From Verrucomicrobiota bacterium (GTDB taxonomy: Bacteria; Verrucomicrobiota; Verrucomicrobiia; Opitutales; UBA953), in assembly GCA_014193315.1 (NCBI GenBank), contig BJHS01000009.1:21084-85083 (forward strand): DNA of 64,000 bases, given 5' to 3'. Shown here piece by piece: positions 43,007 to 51,669 of the stretch (its first letter is position 1; every line of letters begins with the position of its first letter). The notes beneath the pieces were generated by a model. It had not been told where the DNA came from and searched no databases. It saw only the letters and a list, made by a program, of their open reading frames with translations. The translations under genes and the position numbers were made by a program.

Positions 43007-44728
43007 ATGAAACTCTCCCCCTCACTGCTCCTCCTCGCGGCCACCCTCGGTGCTGCCGAGGTCAAGACCGACGGCGCCCCCATCACCCAAGTCACCGTCT
43101 ACGCCGACCGGGCCGAGGTCGTCCGCACCTATAAGGGACACCTTGCGGCCGGCGAACAAACCCTCGTCTTCGACCAACTGCCGGGCGCCACCCAGCTCAA
43201 CCAATTACGCGTCGAAGGTCGCGGCACTTTCACGCTGATCGATATCCGCCCCGAGACGATCCAGACCAAGGAGGTCGCCAACGAGAAAGTCCGGGCGCTG
43301 CAGGACGCGCTGAAAGCCCAGGACCTCCGTCATCAGGCCCTGACCCAGACCGAGGCCCGCCTCGCCTTCCAGAAGTCGGCCTTGGACAAGATGCTCGGCC
43401 GCCTGACGACCGCAGGCAAGGAATCCGCCAATCCCGAGATGGACCCGTTGAAGTGGGCCGCCTTCCTTGATTTCCAGGACAAGCAATTAGCCGAGTTGGA
43501 TCGCCAGACCATCGCCCTCCAGGCCGATCGCGAAACGGTGCGCAATGAGGTCGACCGCCTCACCCGGGAACTCGTCTCCCTTCGGGGTAATAACCGGAAA
43601 TCCCGACTGCAAGCCAAGGTCAACCTCGACGTTCGTCAGGCCGGCGACGTCGAGGTCAGCCTCAGCTACCTGGTCCGCGGGCCCAGCTGGTCGCCGTCCT
43701 ACGACATGCGCGCCGACACGCAGGCCAAGACGCTCGATGTCACTTACCACGCGGAGGTCCGTCAAGCGACTGGCGAGGACTGGAAAGGCGTGAGCCTTCG
43801 ACTCTCGACCGCCCAACCCGCCCTCGCCGGACGCGAACCCCGAATGGACCCCTGGTTCCTCGCTAAATTCGAGCCGCAGAACAAGGAACTCGAGGCGGTG
43901 CCGCTCGGTGTTGTCTCGAGCGTCACCGCTGGCCGCAAAGCCGGGTCCGACCGCGGCAACGCCCAGATGTTTAATCAAATCCAGACGAACGGGAACAACT
44001 TCGCGGTCAACGGCATATTGACTGTCGGGCTGCCGCGCGAGGAACTGGCCAAGCGGATGCACTCCATGGATGAGCGCCGCGCCACGGTACAGGCCGGCGG
44101 TACCGCCGCGACCTTCCTCATCGAACGCAAATCCGACATCCTCACCGACAACAAGCCGGCGCAGGTGACGGTCATGCGGGAAACCTTCCCTTCCTACTTC
44201 CGCCACACCTGCGTGCCGAAGCTCTCGACCTTCGTCTACCTGAAGACCAAGGCGATCAACAAGACCGACTACACCTTCCTGCCGGGCCCGACCTCCGTCT
44301 TCCTCGACGGCGCGTTTGTCGCGCAGGCCAACCTCGACCTCGTGCCGTCCGGTCAGGAGTTCTGGACCTACCTCGGGGTCGACCAAAGCGTGACCGTCGA
44401 GCGCAAGGAACTAGCCCGGCGCGAGGAGACTTCCGGCGTCTTCGGCAAGAAGACCCTCCGCACCGTGTTTGACCAGGTCTTCAAACTGAAGAACAGCAAG
44501 GCGAACGACATCGAACTCGTCCTGTGGGATCAAGTCCCCGCCTCCAACCACGAGGACATCAAGGTCGTCCTCGAGGTCCCCCGCTACGAAAAGGACACCG
44601 GCGACCTGAAGATGAACGAGAGTAAATTCCTTGAATGGCGCCTCCCCCTCAAGGCCGGCGCCAAGCAGGACCTCCCCTTCCGTTTCGCGGTGGAACGCCC
44701 CGAAGACGTCCAGGTCGTCGGTCTCTGA
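43007..44728 (+). CDS. MuiA-family (DUF4139) secreted protein, copy 2
   Basis: Product of 573 aa, 26 nt after copy 1. It has a signal peptide (PSLLLLAATLGAAEV) and the same domain order: TQVTVYADRAEVVRTYKGHL, a coiled coil, then VRGPSWSPSYDMRADTQ, EVRQATGEDWKGVSLRLSTA and VERPEDVQVVGL. The central insert differs (NQIQTNGNNFAVNGILTVG), so the two have diverged in the middle but kept both ends. This looks like an old tandem duplication with specialisation. The two products could form a heteromeric envelope complex. Confidence 0.9.
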   Translation: MKLSPSLLLLAATLGAAEVKTDGAPITQVTVYADRAEVVRTYKGHLAAGEQTLVFDQLPGATQLNQLRVEGRGTFTLIDIRPETIQTKEVANEKVRALQDALKAQDLRHQALTQTEARLAFQKSALDKMLGRLTTAGKESANPEMDPLKWAAFLDFQDKQLAELDRQTIALQADRETVRNEVDRLTRELVSLRGNNRKSRLQAKVNLDVRQAGDVEVSLSYLVRGPSWSPSYDMRADTQAKTLDVTYHAEVRQATGEDWKGVSLRLSTAQPALAGREPRMDPWFLAKFEPQNKELEAVPLGVVSSVTAGRKAGSDRGNAQMFNQIQTNGNNFAVNGILTVGLPREELAKRMHSMDERRATVQAGGTAATFLIERKSDILTDNKPAQVTVMRETFPSYFRHTCVPKLSTFVYLKTKAINKTDYTFLPGPTSVFLDGAFVAQANLDLVPSGQEFWTYLGVDQSVTVERKELARREETSGVFGKKTLRTVFDQVFKLKNSKANDIELVLWDQVPASNHEDIKVVLEVPRYEKDTGDLKMNESKFLEWRLPLKAGAKQDLPFRFAVERPEDVQVVGL

Positions 44729-44744
44729 GCCGACCGCCCGTCTA

Positions 44745-44768
44745 GGGTTGCCTCCCACGGGGCGACCC
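44745..44768 (+). other. hairpin after the MuiA pair, T-poor
   Basis: GGGTTGCC pairs with GGCGACCC (one G-T pair) around an 8-nt loop, 17 nt after the copy 2 stop. It is followed by CTTCCTCT rather than a T-run, so it is only a weak terminator candidate. Confidence 0.3.
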
Positions 44769-44781
44769 CTTCCTCTCCGGC

Positions 44782-45204
44782 ATGTCCACCGAACCGTCCG
44801 CTCCCACCCCGACCCCGCACGTCGTCGGAGAGAGTTACGAGTTCGCCGACCTCCGCGCCGCCCGCGGCGGCGACCCCAAGCCGCCGAATTTCGTCCTACA
44901 CCGCGATGGCAAGGTCATCGGTCTGTGCCTCGGGCTAGGCTGGAACCCGCGCGCCGACGACGAGCCGGCCGAGGTCTGGGTCGGCCGCAAGGACGACCAA
45001 GCCAAATGGGGCATCAAACTCGCCGAGACCAAGGGCCCGCTGCCCGTCTATATTCGGCGGACCGAAGGTGGGCGCTGGTTCTACAAGGGCAACTATGAGG
45101 TCACGAGCTCGACCAGCGACCCGGCCTTCATCCGCCCCCGCCTGCAACCGCCGAAGATCGTGGCGGTGGCCCAGGTCATCTTCCTTCGCCACCTGCCCGC
45201 CTAA
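44782..45204 (+). CDS. small protein of unknown function with a compact beta-rich fold
   Basis: Product of 140 aa from ATG 44782. No signal peptide or membrane helix is seen. The core (DGKVIGLCLGLGWNPR, AEVWVGRKDDQAKWGIKLAE, GPLPVYIRRTEGGRWFYKGN) alternates strands and loops with several Trp and Tyr. It faintly recalls SRA/YDG-type folds, but I cannot confirm that. It is followed after 4 nt by a VF530-family DNA-binding-like gene, so both are probably cotranscribed. Confidence 0.65.
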   Translation: MSTEPSAPTPTPHVVGESYEFADLRAARGGDPKPPNFVLHRDGKVIGLCLGLGWNPRADDEPAEVWVGRKDDQAKWGIKLAETKGPLPVYIRRTEGGRWFYKGNYEVTSSTSDPAFIRPRLQPPKIVAVAQVIFLRHLPA

Positions 45205-45208
45205 CCCC

Positions 45209-45460
45209 ATGAGCGACCCCGCTCCCCGTCCGCACCCCCGCGACCCCCTGCACGGCGTCACCTTACAGAATGTCCTCGAGACGATGGTGGACCGCTACGG
45301 CTGGCACGAGTTGGCCGAACGGATCCCCATCCGCTGCTTCATGTTCGACCCGACGATCAAGTCGTCGCTCAACTTCCTCCGCAAGACTCCCTGGGCCCGC
45401 GAGAAGCTCGAGAACTGGTACGTCGGCGACGCCAACAAGGCCCGCGGCGGCGGACTCTGA
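45209..45460 (+). CDS. VF530-family (DUF2132) small DNA-binding-like protein
   Basis: Product of 83 aa from ATG 45209. The sequence HGVTLQNVLETMVDRYGWHE and IRCFMFDPTIKSSLNFLRKT with PWAREKLENWY matches the VF530 family closely; its known Vibrio fischeri member has a small helical fold thought to bind DNA. The tail (KARGGGL) is short. It starts 4 nt after the previous stop. Role unknown; the preceding gene may be its partner. Confidence 0.88.
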   Translation: MSDPAPRPHPRDPLHGVTLQNVLETMVDRYGWHELAERIPIRCFMFDPTIKSSLNFLRKTPWAREKLENWYVGDANKARGGGL

Positions 45461-45534
45461 GCCGAAAAGCAGGCACGCGAGGGCGAATGCCATCGCCGTT
45501 TGACCCCGCGGATGGAACCGCCAACCTGAGGACG

Positions 45535-47655
45535 ATGAGGCTCCTCCTGCCACGGCTCCCCGCCCTGCGAATCCTCGCCGGCTGCCTCCTCGGCCTCGCC
45601 GCCGCGCGGGCCTGCGAGCAGTGCCGTCTCAGCTACTTCAGCGGGATGGAGGCCGCGCCCAAGGCCTCCGCGCTCCACCCCGACGCCAAGATCGTCGAGT
45701 ACACCCTGGAGATCGGCGAACGGACGCTCAGCCCGGCTGGAAGCCCGACGCGCGTCCTGACGGTGAACGGCGGCACGCCCGGACCCGTGCTGCGTTTCCG
45801 CGAGGGCGACGTCGCCCGTATCACCGTGCGCAACACCTTCACCGACGAGGACACGTCGATCCACTGGCACGGCTTGCTGGTGCCCAACCTCGAGGATGGG
45901 GTGCCCGGGCTGACCACCCCGCGCATTGCGCCCGGTCAAAGCCGCGTGTTCGAGTTTCTCGTCAAGCAAAACGGGACCTACTGGTACCACAGCCACACCG
46001 GCCTACAGCTGCAAGGCGGCGTCACCGGGGCGATTGTGATCGAACCCAAGGAAACGGTGCCCGGCGCGGAACACGTGGACCATGACGTCGCCATCCTGCT
46101 GTCGGACTGGACGGACGAGGCCCCGCACGAGGTGCAACGCACCCTGTTGCGCGGCGGCGATTGGTATTCGTTCCGGCGCGGCACCGCGCAATCCTGGCTC
46201 GGCGCCTACCAAGCCGGCAAACTGAGCGACTACCTATCGCGCGAGAAGTCGCTGGTGCCACCGATGGATCTCTCCGATGTCGCCTTCGACGCTTTCTTGA
46301 TGAACGGCCAGCGCTCGCTCCACCTCCCCGGCAAACCCGGCGAACGGGTGCGCGTCCGGCTGGTGAACGCGAGCGCCGCAACCTACTTCTACCTCGAGAG
46401 CGCGCTGGGGGCGCTCCGCGTGACGCATGCCGACGGCCAGGCGGTCACCCCGTTCGACCAACGCCGCCTGCTGATCGCGCCCGCGGAGAACTACGACCTC
46501 GTGATTCGCATCCCCGCCGAAGGCTCCTGGGACTTGCGGGCGACGGCCCAGGATGGCTCTGGAGCGGTCTCGGCCTGGTGGGGCGAGGGTCTCGCCCACC
46601 CGACCCCCGCCCCGCCCAAGCCCGACCCGTACGGCATGAACACCTACCTTCGGAGTATCCTCGACCAACTGGATCCCGAGCCAGGGGCAACCGAAGCCGA
46701 GCGCCCGCTCTCGCCTTACGGCAAGTTCCGCGCGGCGCAACCGCACCCGGTCGCGGGCGTCCACCGCGACCTCACGCTCAATCTGACCGGGGACATGATG
46801 CGCTACGAGTGGACCTTCGACGGCACCTTACCGGCCGACGCCGAGGCGCTCCGGCTGAAGGCGGGCGAGGCTTTACGGGTCCGGCTCGTGAATAACACGA
46901 TGATGCACCACCCGATTCACTTCCACGGGCATTTCTTCCGCCTGGTGGACCAAGATGGCGCCGCCCCGGCGACCGCCCCACGGAAACACACCTTGGACGT
47001 ACCCCCGATGAGCGTCCGGACGATCGAGTTCACGGCCGACGAGGGGATGGGCGATTGGTTGCTGCATTGCCACCTGCTCTACCACCACACAAGCGGCATG
47101 ATGCGGGTGATCCGCGTGACCGGGGCCGACGGTGCGGAGCCGCCGCACGCCCCGGCCTTGCACCAGATGCAAACCAGCTTCGCGTGGGGCGAAGCAACCT
47201 TACTCAGTAACCACGCCCTGGGCTACGCGACCTTCCAGGATGGTCGGAGCAATTGGACCGCCGTGTGGGATGCTGGCCTGCGACGCCACACGGGACATGA
47301 GGCGGAACTGACCTACCAGCGATGGCTCAGCCCACGCCTGAGCGTCTTTGCGGGCTACCGCTTCGACACGATGAACGGCGGGGTCGACGGCCTGTTCGCC
47401 GGCGCCACCTATCGCCTACCCTACTTCATGGATGCCCGGCTTTCCCAACAAAGCGGCGGCGAGACCCGGCTCGGGCTGATGAAGTCCCTCGCCCTGACCG
47501 ACCGGCTCGGGCTCGACCTTTCGGTTCAGCACGGCACGCTCACCGGGACCGCCACCTCTGCCCACCTGCGCTACCTGCTGAACAAGGAGACCTCGCTCGT
47601 CGGGGGCTGGTCCTCCGACTTCGGCCTCGGCGCCGGGCTCACGCTTCGCTTCTGA
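45535..47655 (+). CDS. multicopper oxidase (CopA-like) fused to a CopB-like C-terminal beta-barrel
   Basis: Product of 706 aa from ATG 45535. The signal peptide (LPALRILAGCLLGLAAARA) lacks a twin-arginine motif. Copper motifs are HWHG at 110-113, WYHSH at 150-154, HPIHFHGH at 459-466 and HCH at 511-513 with type-1 ligand Cys512. The oxidase ends near residue 530. The last 160 residues (LTYQRWLSPRLSVFAGYRF, LFAGATYRLPYFMDARLSQQ, LTLRF end) alternate like an outer-membrane barrel and resemble CopB. CopA and CopB are normally separate proteins. A metal-binding lipoprotein follows 5 nt later. It probably oxidises Cu(I) and may be anchored in the outer membrane. Confidence 0.85.
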   Translation: MRLLLPRLPALRILAGCLLGLAAARACEQCRLSYFSGMEAAPKASALHPDAKIVEYTLEIGERTLSPAGSPTRVLTVNGGTPGPVLRFREGDVARITVRNTFTDEDTSIHWHGLLVPNLEDGVPGLTTPRIAPGQSRVFEFLVKQNGTYWYHSHTGLQLQGGVTGAIVIEPKETVPGAEHVDHDVAILLSDWTDEAPHEVQRTLLRGGDWYSFRRGTAQSWLGAYQAGKLSDYLSREKSLVPPMDLSDVAFDAFLMNGQRSLHLPGKPGERVRVRLVNASAATYFYLESALGALRVTHADGQAVTPFDQRRLLIAPAENYDLVIRIPAEGSWDLRATAQDGSGAVSAWWGEGLAHPTPAPPKPDPYGMNTYLRSILDQLDPEPGATEAERPLSPYGKFRAAQPHPVAGVHRDLTLNLTGDMMRYEWTFDGTLPADAEALRLKAGEALRVRLVNNTMMHHPIHFHGHFFRLVDQDGAAPATAPRKHTLDVPPMSVRTIEFTADEGMGDWLLHCHLLYHHTSGMMRVIRVTGADGAEPPHAPALHQMQTSFAWGEATLLSNHALGYATFQDGRSNWTAVWDAGLRRHTGHEAELTYQRWLSPRLSVFAGYRFDTMNGGVDGLFAGATYRLPYFMDARLSQQSGGETRLGLMKSLALTDRLGLDLSVQHGTLTGTATSAHLRYLLNKETSLVGGWSSDFGLGAGLTLRF

Positions 47656-47660
47656 CCTCT

Positions 47661-47900
47661 ATGAAAACCCTGCTATTGCCCTGCCTGCTTCTGCTCGCCG
47701 CCTGCGCAGCCGGGCCGGCCTCTGGTATCAAACCCTACCCGCTCAAGACCTGCCTGGTCACGGATAACGACCTAGACTCGATGGGCGAACGCACGACCGT
47801 GGTCCGCGAAGGTCGCGAACTGAAGTTCTGCTGCGAACCCTGCGTCGGGAAGTTCGACAAGAACCCGGCCACGTACCTCCCGAAGCTCGCGGGCAAGTGA
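47661..47900 (+). CDS. small lipoprotein with TRASH/YHS-like metal-binding cysteines
   Basis: Product of 79 aa from ATG 47661. The signal peptide ends in a lipobox (LLLLAAC). The mature part has KTCLVTDNDLDSMGE and then ELKFCCEPCVGKFDKNP, with Cys spacing like TRASH/YHS metal-binding modules. It lies 5 nt after the multicopper oxidase gene, so a copper-delivery or copper-sensing role is likely, by inference. Its stop overlaps the start of the next gene by 4 nt. Confidence 0.8.
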   Translation: MKTLLLPCLLLLAACAAGPASGIKPYPLKTCLVTDNDLDSMGERTTVVREGRELKFCCEPCVGKFDKNPATYLPKLAGK

Positions 47901-48673
47901 AGACTCCGAGGCAACATCTCCTCCTCGCCCTCTGCCTGGCCGGCTCGCTCGGGCTCGCCGGCGCCGCCGAGCCGGCCAACGAGGCGAAACTATCGACGAA
48001 AAAAGGCATCGGACTCCCCGAGAGCAAAGGCATGGGAACGGCCCAGCTCGAGGCGCTCAAGGTGGGTTGGTATTACAACTGGGGGAATAAGACCGCCCTC
48101 AACACCCGCAAGGTCTTTGTCCCCATGGTCTACTCGGCCAAACGGGCGGCACCGGCCAATAACGCGGATTTCGTGCTGGGCTTCAACGAGCCCGACCACC
48201 CGAAGCAAGCCAACATGACCGTGCTCGAGGCGCTCGAAGCCTGGTCGACGGTCACCGCCAAGGCCCGCTACACGGTCGCCCCGGCCATGGCGGGTAACCC
48301 GATCACCGGCGACTGGCTCCCGGCCTTCCTGAAAGCCAAACCGAAGGTCGATGCGATCGCCGTGCACTGGTACAAGGGCGCGGACGCCAAGAAATTCATC
48401 GCCGACCTCAAGGCCATCCATGAGGCCTACGGCAAGCCGCTCTGGATCACCGAGTATTGCCCGCAGACGAGCGCGTCCTCCGAACAGCAACCCGACCTCT
48501 ACACGAGCGCCCAGGTGGCGGACTTCATCGCCGAGACCTCCACCTGGATGGAGCAGACGGACTGGGTCCAGCGCTACGCCTGGCATCACCCGAAGGCGGG
48601 GACCGGCCGGCTCTTCGACGACGACGGCAAACTGACCGCGACCGGCAAGGCTTACGCGAAGGACCGGCGCTGA
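47897..48673 (+). CDS. secreted glycoside hydrolase, GH128-like
   Basis: GH128 enzymes cleave beta-1,3-glucans. The 258-aa product begins at a GTG that overlaps the lipoprotein stop. It has a signal peptide (LLLALCLAGSLGLAGA), a WYYNWGN strand, VLGFNEPDH with the acid/base Glu, and LWITEYCPQT with the nucleophile Glu, matching the family TIM barrel. VAPAMAGNP and AIAVHWYKG fill the expected strands. It could supply glucose from algal or fungal glucans. Confidence 0.88.
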   Translation: MKTPRQHLLLALCLAGSLGLAGAAEPANEAKLSTKKGIGLPESKGMGTAQLEALKVGWYYNWGNKTALNTRKVFVPMVYSAKRAAPANNADFVLGFNEPDHPKQANMTVLEALEAWSTVTAKARYTVAPAMAGNPITGDWLPAFLKAKPKVDAIAVHWYKGADAKKFIADLKAIHEAYGKPLWITEYCPQTSASSEQQPDLYTSAQVADFIAETSTWMEQTDWVQRYAWHHPKAGTGRLFDDDGKLTATGKAYAKDRR

Positions 48674-48726
48674 ACCGGGGTTAGGGTTTACATCACGGTG
48701 GCGGCGGGTTTCCTCGCTTCATCCCC

Positions 48727-50733
48727 ATGCGCCACCCTGCCCTGCTCGCCAGCCTCCTCGCCACGGCCGTCCTGCCGGCCGCCGACCTCCTCGAGACCAA
48801 CCGCGACCCGGCCGTCGCGCCGACGGCCGACTTCTGGCGGCACGCGAACGCCCGCTGGAACGCGGCCCACCCGCTGGCGGCCGACCGCGCTTCGTATTAT
48901 TCTTATGATTGGCTGGAGGATCTGATCCGCACCGACGTCCTGCGCCTGCACCGGGACCTGCTGGCGGCCACCGGCGACCTGACGCCCGCCCAGCGCCAAA
49001 TCGCCGATTTCTGGCGCTCCGCCCTGGCCTTCGAGTCCGGTCCGGCCGAGCTGCCGGCCGGCGTGCGCGCGATTTTGGGGCGACTGGACGAGGCGCGGAC
49101 CCCGCAGCAACTGTTGGAGATCGCGGCCGACCTCTCCCTCGCCGGCGTCGGCTCCTACGTCGGCGTCGGGGCGGACCAGGACGCCCGCGACGAGCACCAT
49201 GTGGTCGTGCTCCAGGGGCAGTCCGGCCTCTCCCTGCCGGAAAAATCCTATTACCTCGGCACCGAGCTTGAGCCTCAGCGAGTCCGGGAGGCCTTCCCCG
49301 CCCACGTGGCCCGGTTGCTCGCGCACGTGGGCTACCCCCCCGACCGGGCGGCGACGGCCGCCCGCGACATCCTCGCGTTCGAGCAGCGTCTGGCCGAGGC
49401 CTCCCGCTCGCTCGAGGACCTCGAAGACCCGGAGAAAAACTACCACAAGCTGACAATCGCGGAACTCGACGCGTTGGCGCCAGGGTTGCGCTGGGGTGAG
49501 GTGCTGCGGCGCGCCGGCGCACCGGCGGTGACGCACGTGGTGGTCGGTCAGCCGGAGTTCGTGACCGGACTGGGAAAAATCCTCTCCGCGACGCCCGCCG
49601 AAACCGTCCGCGACTACCTGCGCTTCCAAGCGATGGCCACGTTCGCCGACGTCCTGAACGCCCGCACCGCCGCCGATGCGTTCATCTTTGAGGGGACGGT
49701 GCTCTCCGGCGCGAAACAACAACGCAGCCTCGAGGAACGGGCGCTAAAAATCGAGGATGGGGCCATCGGTGACCTGGTCGGGCGCGAGTACGTGGCCCGG
49801 CATTTCAGCGCGGCGCAGCGCGACCGCTTCCGCGGCGTGGCCGAGAACGTGCGGGCCGTCTTCGCGGAACGCCTGCGCGCCAACCCTTGGATGGACGCCC
49901 CCACGCGGGAGTGGGCCGCACGCAAGTTGGCGGCCGTGAAGGCCCGGGTCGGCTACACGGATAAATGGCGTCTCTACGAAGGGGTCGCGATCGGCCCGGG
50001 ACGGCTGGCCGATAACTTGACGGCCATCCATGGCTGGGCCGTGCGCCGGGAGTTCGCCCGCGTCGGCGGGGCGCCGGAACACGAGGAATGGGGCATGCGC
50101 CCTTACACCGTGAACGCCTACTACAGCCCGCTGAACAACGAAATCGTCTTGCCGGCCGCCATCCTCTCCGCCCCCGGGTACGCCGGGGAGTCCCTCGATG
50201 ACGCGGTGCTCTACGGCTACATCGCCACGACGATCGGCCACGAGATCACTCACGGCTTTGACGATTCCGGGCGGCATTACGGCGCGACCGGCCGGCTCGA
50301 GGAAGGCTGGTCCCGGGCGACCGAGGCGGCCTTCCGCGCGCGCTGCGAGAAACTGATCGCCAGCTACGACCGCGAGGAGCCCCTGCCCGGCCTGCGCGTC
50401 AACGGCCGCCTGACCTTGAGCGAGAACATCGCGGACCTCGGCGGGGTCGAGCTGGCGCTGGACGCCTTCATGCGCACCGAGACCTACCGGTCCGGTCGGC
50501 GGATCGGCGGGCAGACGCCGCTCCAGCGCTTCTTCCTGGCCTACGCCTTCAGCTTCGCCGGCCAGGTGCGCCCCGAGACCCTGGCCAAGCGGCTCCGCTC
50601 CGATACGCACGCCCCGGCGGCGCAGCGCATCAACGTCGTCCTCCGGCACATCGACCGCTTCCACGAGGCGTTCGGCACGAAGCCGGGCGACGCGATGTGG
50701 CTCGCCCCCGCGGATCGCGTGCGTATCTGGTGA
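48727..50733 (+). CDS. M13-family zinc metallopeptidase (PepO/neprilysin type)
   Basis: Product of 668 aa from ATG 48727. A signal peptide (ALLASLLATAVLPAADL) indicates export. The C-terminal half has NAYYSPLNNEIVLPAAIL, the zinc motif HEITH at 505-509 followed by GFDDSG, and SENIADLGGVEL with the third ligand Glu and the conserved Asp. The N-terminal half carries the M13_N domain (FWRHANARWNAA). M13 peptidases cut short peptides. It converges with the VWA gene, with 3 nt between stops. Confidence 0.95.
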   Translation: MRHPALLASLLATAVLPAADLLETNRDPAVAPTADFWRHANARWNAAHPLAADRASYYSYDWLEDLIRTDVLRLHRDLLAATGDLTPAQRQIADFWRSALAFESGPAELPAGVRAILGRLDEARTPQQLLEIAADLSLAGVGSYVGVGADQDARDEHHVVVLQGQSGLSLPEKSYYLGTELEPQRVREAFPAHVARLLAHVGYPPDRAATAARDILAFEQRLAEASRSLEDLEDPEKNYHKLTIAELDALAPGLRWGEVLRRAGAPAVTHVVVGQPEFVTGLGKILSATPAETVRDYLRFQAMATFADVLNARTAADAFIFEGTVLSGAKQQRSLEERALKIEDGAIGDLVGREYVARHFSAAQRDRFRGVAENVRAVFAERLRANPWMDAPTREWAARKLAAVKARVGYTDKWRLYEGVAIGPGRLADNLTAIHGWAVRREFARVGGAPEHEEWGMRPYTVNAYYSPLNNEIVLPAAILSAPGYAGESLDDAVLYGYIATTIGHEITHGFDDSGRHYGATGRLEEGWSRATEAAFRARCEKLIASYDREEPLPGLRVNGRLTLSENIADLGGVELALDAFMRTETYRSGRRIGGQTPLQRFFLAYAFSFAGQVRPETLAKRLRSDTHAPAAQRINVVLRHIDRFHEAFGTKPGDAMWLAPADRVRIW

Positions 50734-50736
50734 CGG

Positions 50737-51669
50737 TCACCAGGGGTTGTAGCGCAGGCCGAACAGGGCGAGCACGGCGGCGACCAGCAAGGCCAGCCCG
50801 GGCACGAAGAAAGGGTCATAGTAATCGGACGCCTTGGGCTGCTTCTGGAGGACGACGACCTTCTTCATCTCGTCGATGCGCTTGAAGACCGACTGCAGGG
50901 CCTCCGGCGTGACGGCGTTGAAGGCCTCCCCGCCGGTGGACCGGGCGATGCCGATGAGGGCGGGCTCGACGGGCTTGTCCGTCATGAGGATGGCGAAGAC
51001 GCGGACGCCCTTGGCCTGGAGTTCCGCGAGCACGGCCGAATCCTTCGGGGGCTTGATGTCGTTGCTCTCGCCGTCCGTGATCAGGATGATCATGCGGTCG
51101 CCCTGCGCCTGCTCCGCGAGGTGCTCCGAGGCGCCCAGCAGGGCCTTGCCGATCAGGGTGCCGCCCCAGAGGTTGTCCGGGAAGACGTTGGGGGAGATGA
51201 AGGGACGGGCGAGCGCGATGGCCTCGACGTCCTGGGTCAGCGGGACCCAGTGGATGAAATTGCGGGAGAAGATGGTGAGTCCGAAGGCGTCCCCCTTGCG
51301 GTAGCGGATGAACTGCAGCGTGGACTCCATCGCGGCGTCGAAGCGCGTGCGCTTGCCGTCGGTCTGCGGCCCGTAGGTACCCGTCATGCTACCCGAGGTA
51401 TCGAGGACGATCTGGACGTTCGTCAGCTGCCGCTCGACCTCGGGCGGGTTGAAGGTCACCGGGTGGGCTAGGAAGAGGATGGCGATCGCCAACAAACCCG
51501 CGGGCACGCAGTTCGCGGCGAGGATCAGCCCGCGGACGAACCGACCCCGCGGCGGCCGCGCATGGTCGAAGGGCATGGCGACGCGCGGGCCAGGCCGGAT
51601 CCACTCGTAGAAGGCGAGGATGACGGGGAGCGCGAGCAACGCGAGCCACTGGGGGTGGAGGAAGATCAC
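50737..51669 (-). CDS. VWA-domain membrane protein (BatA-like), last gene of the MoxR operon
   Basis: Product of 310 aa. A GTG at 51669 overlaps the stop of the previous gene (GTGA) and is chosen over upstream starts. Two N-terminal transmembrane helices (WLALLALPVILAF and LILAANCVPAGLLAIAILF) precede a VWA domain with the MIDAS motif DTSGSM, then the GGTLIGKAL and LITDGESND segments. A third helix ends the protein (FVPGLALLVAAVLALFGLRY). The VWA domain should sit in the cytosol or periplasm as in BatA. It ends the eight-gene MoxR operon. Confidence 0.92.
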   Translation of the reverse strand: MIFLHPQWLALLALPVILAFYEWIRPGPRVAMPFDHARPPRGRFVRGLILAANCVPAGLLAIAILFLAHPVTFNPPEVERQLTNVQIVLDTSGSMTGTYGPQTDGKRTRFDAAMESTLQFIRYRKGDAFGLTIFSRNFIHWVPLTQDVEAIALARPFISPNVFPDNLWGGTLIGKALLGASEHLAEQAQGDRMIILITDGESNDIKPPKDSAVLAELQAKGVRVFAILMTDKPVEPALIGIARSTGGEAFNAVTPEALQSVFKRIDEMKKVVVLQKQPKASDYYDPFFVPGLALLVAAVLALFGLRYNPW

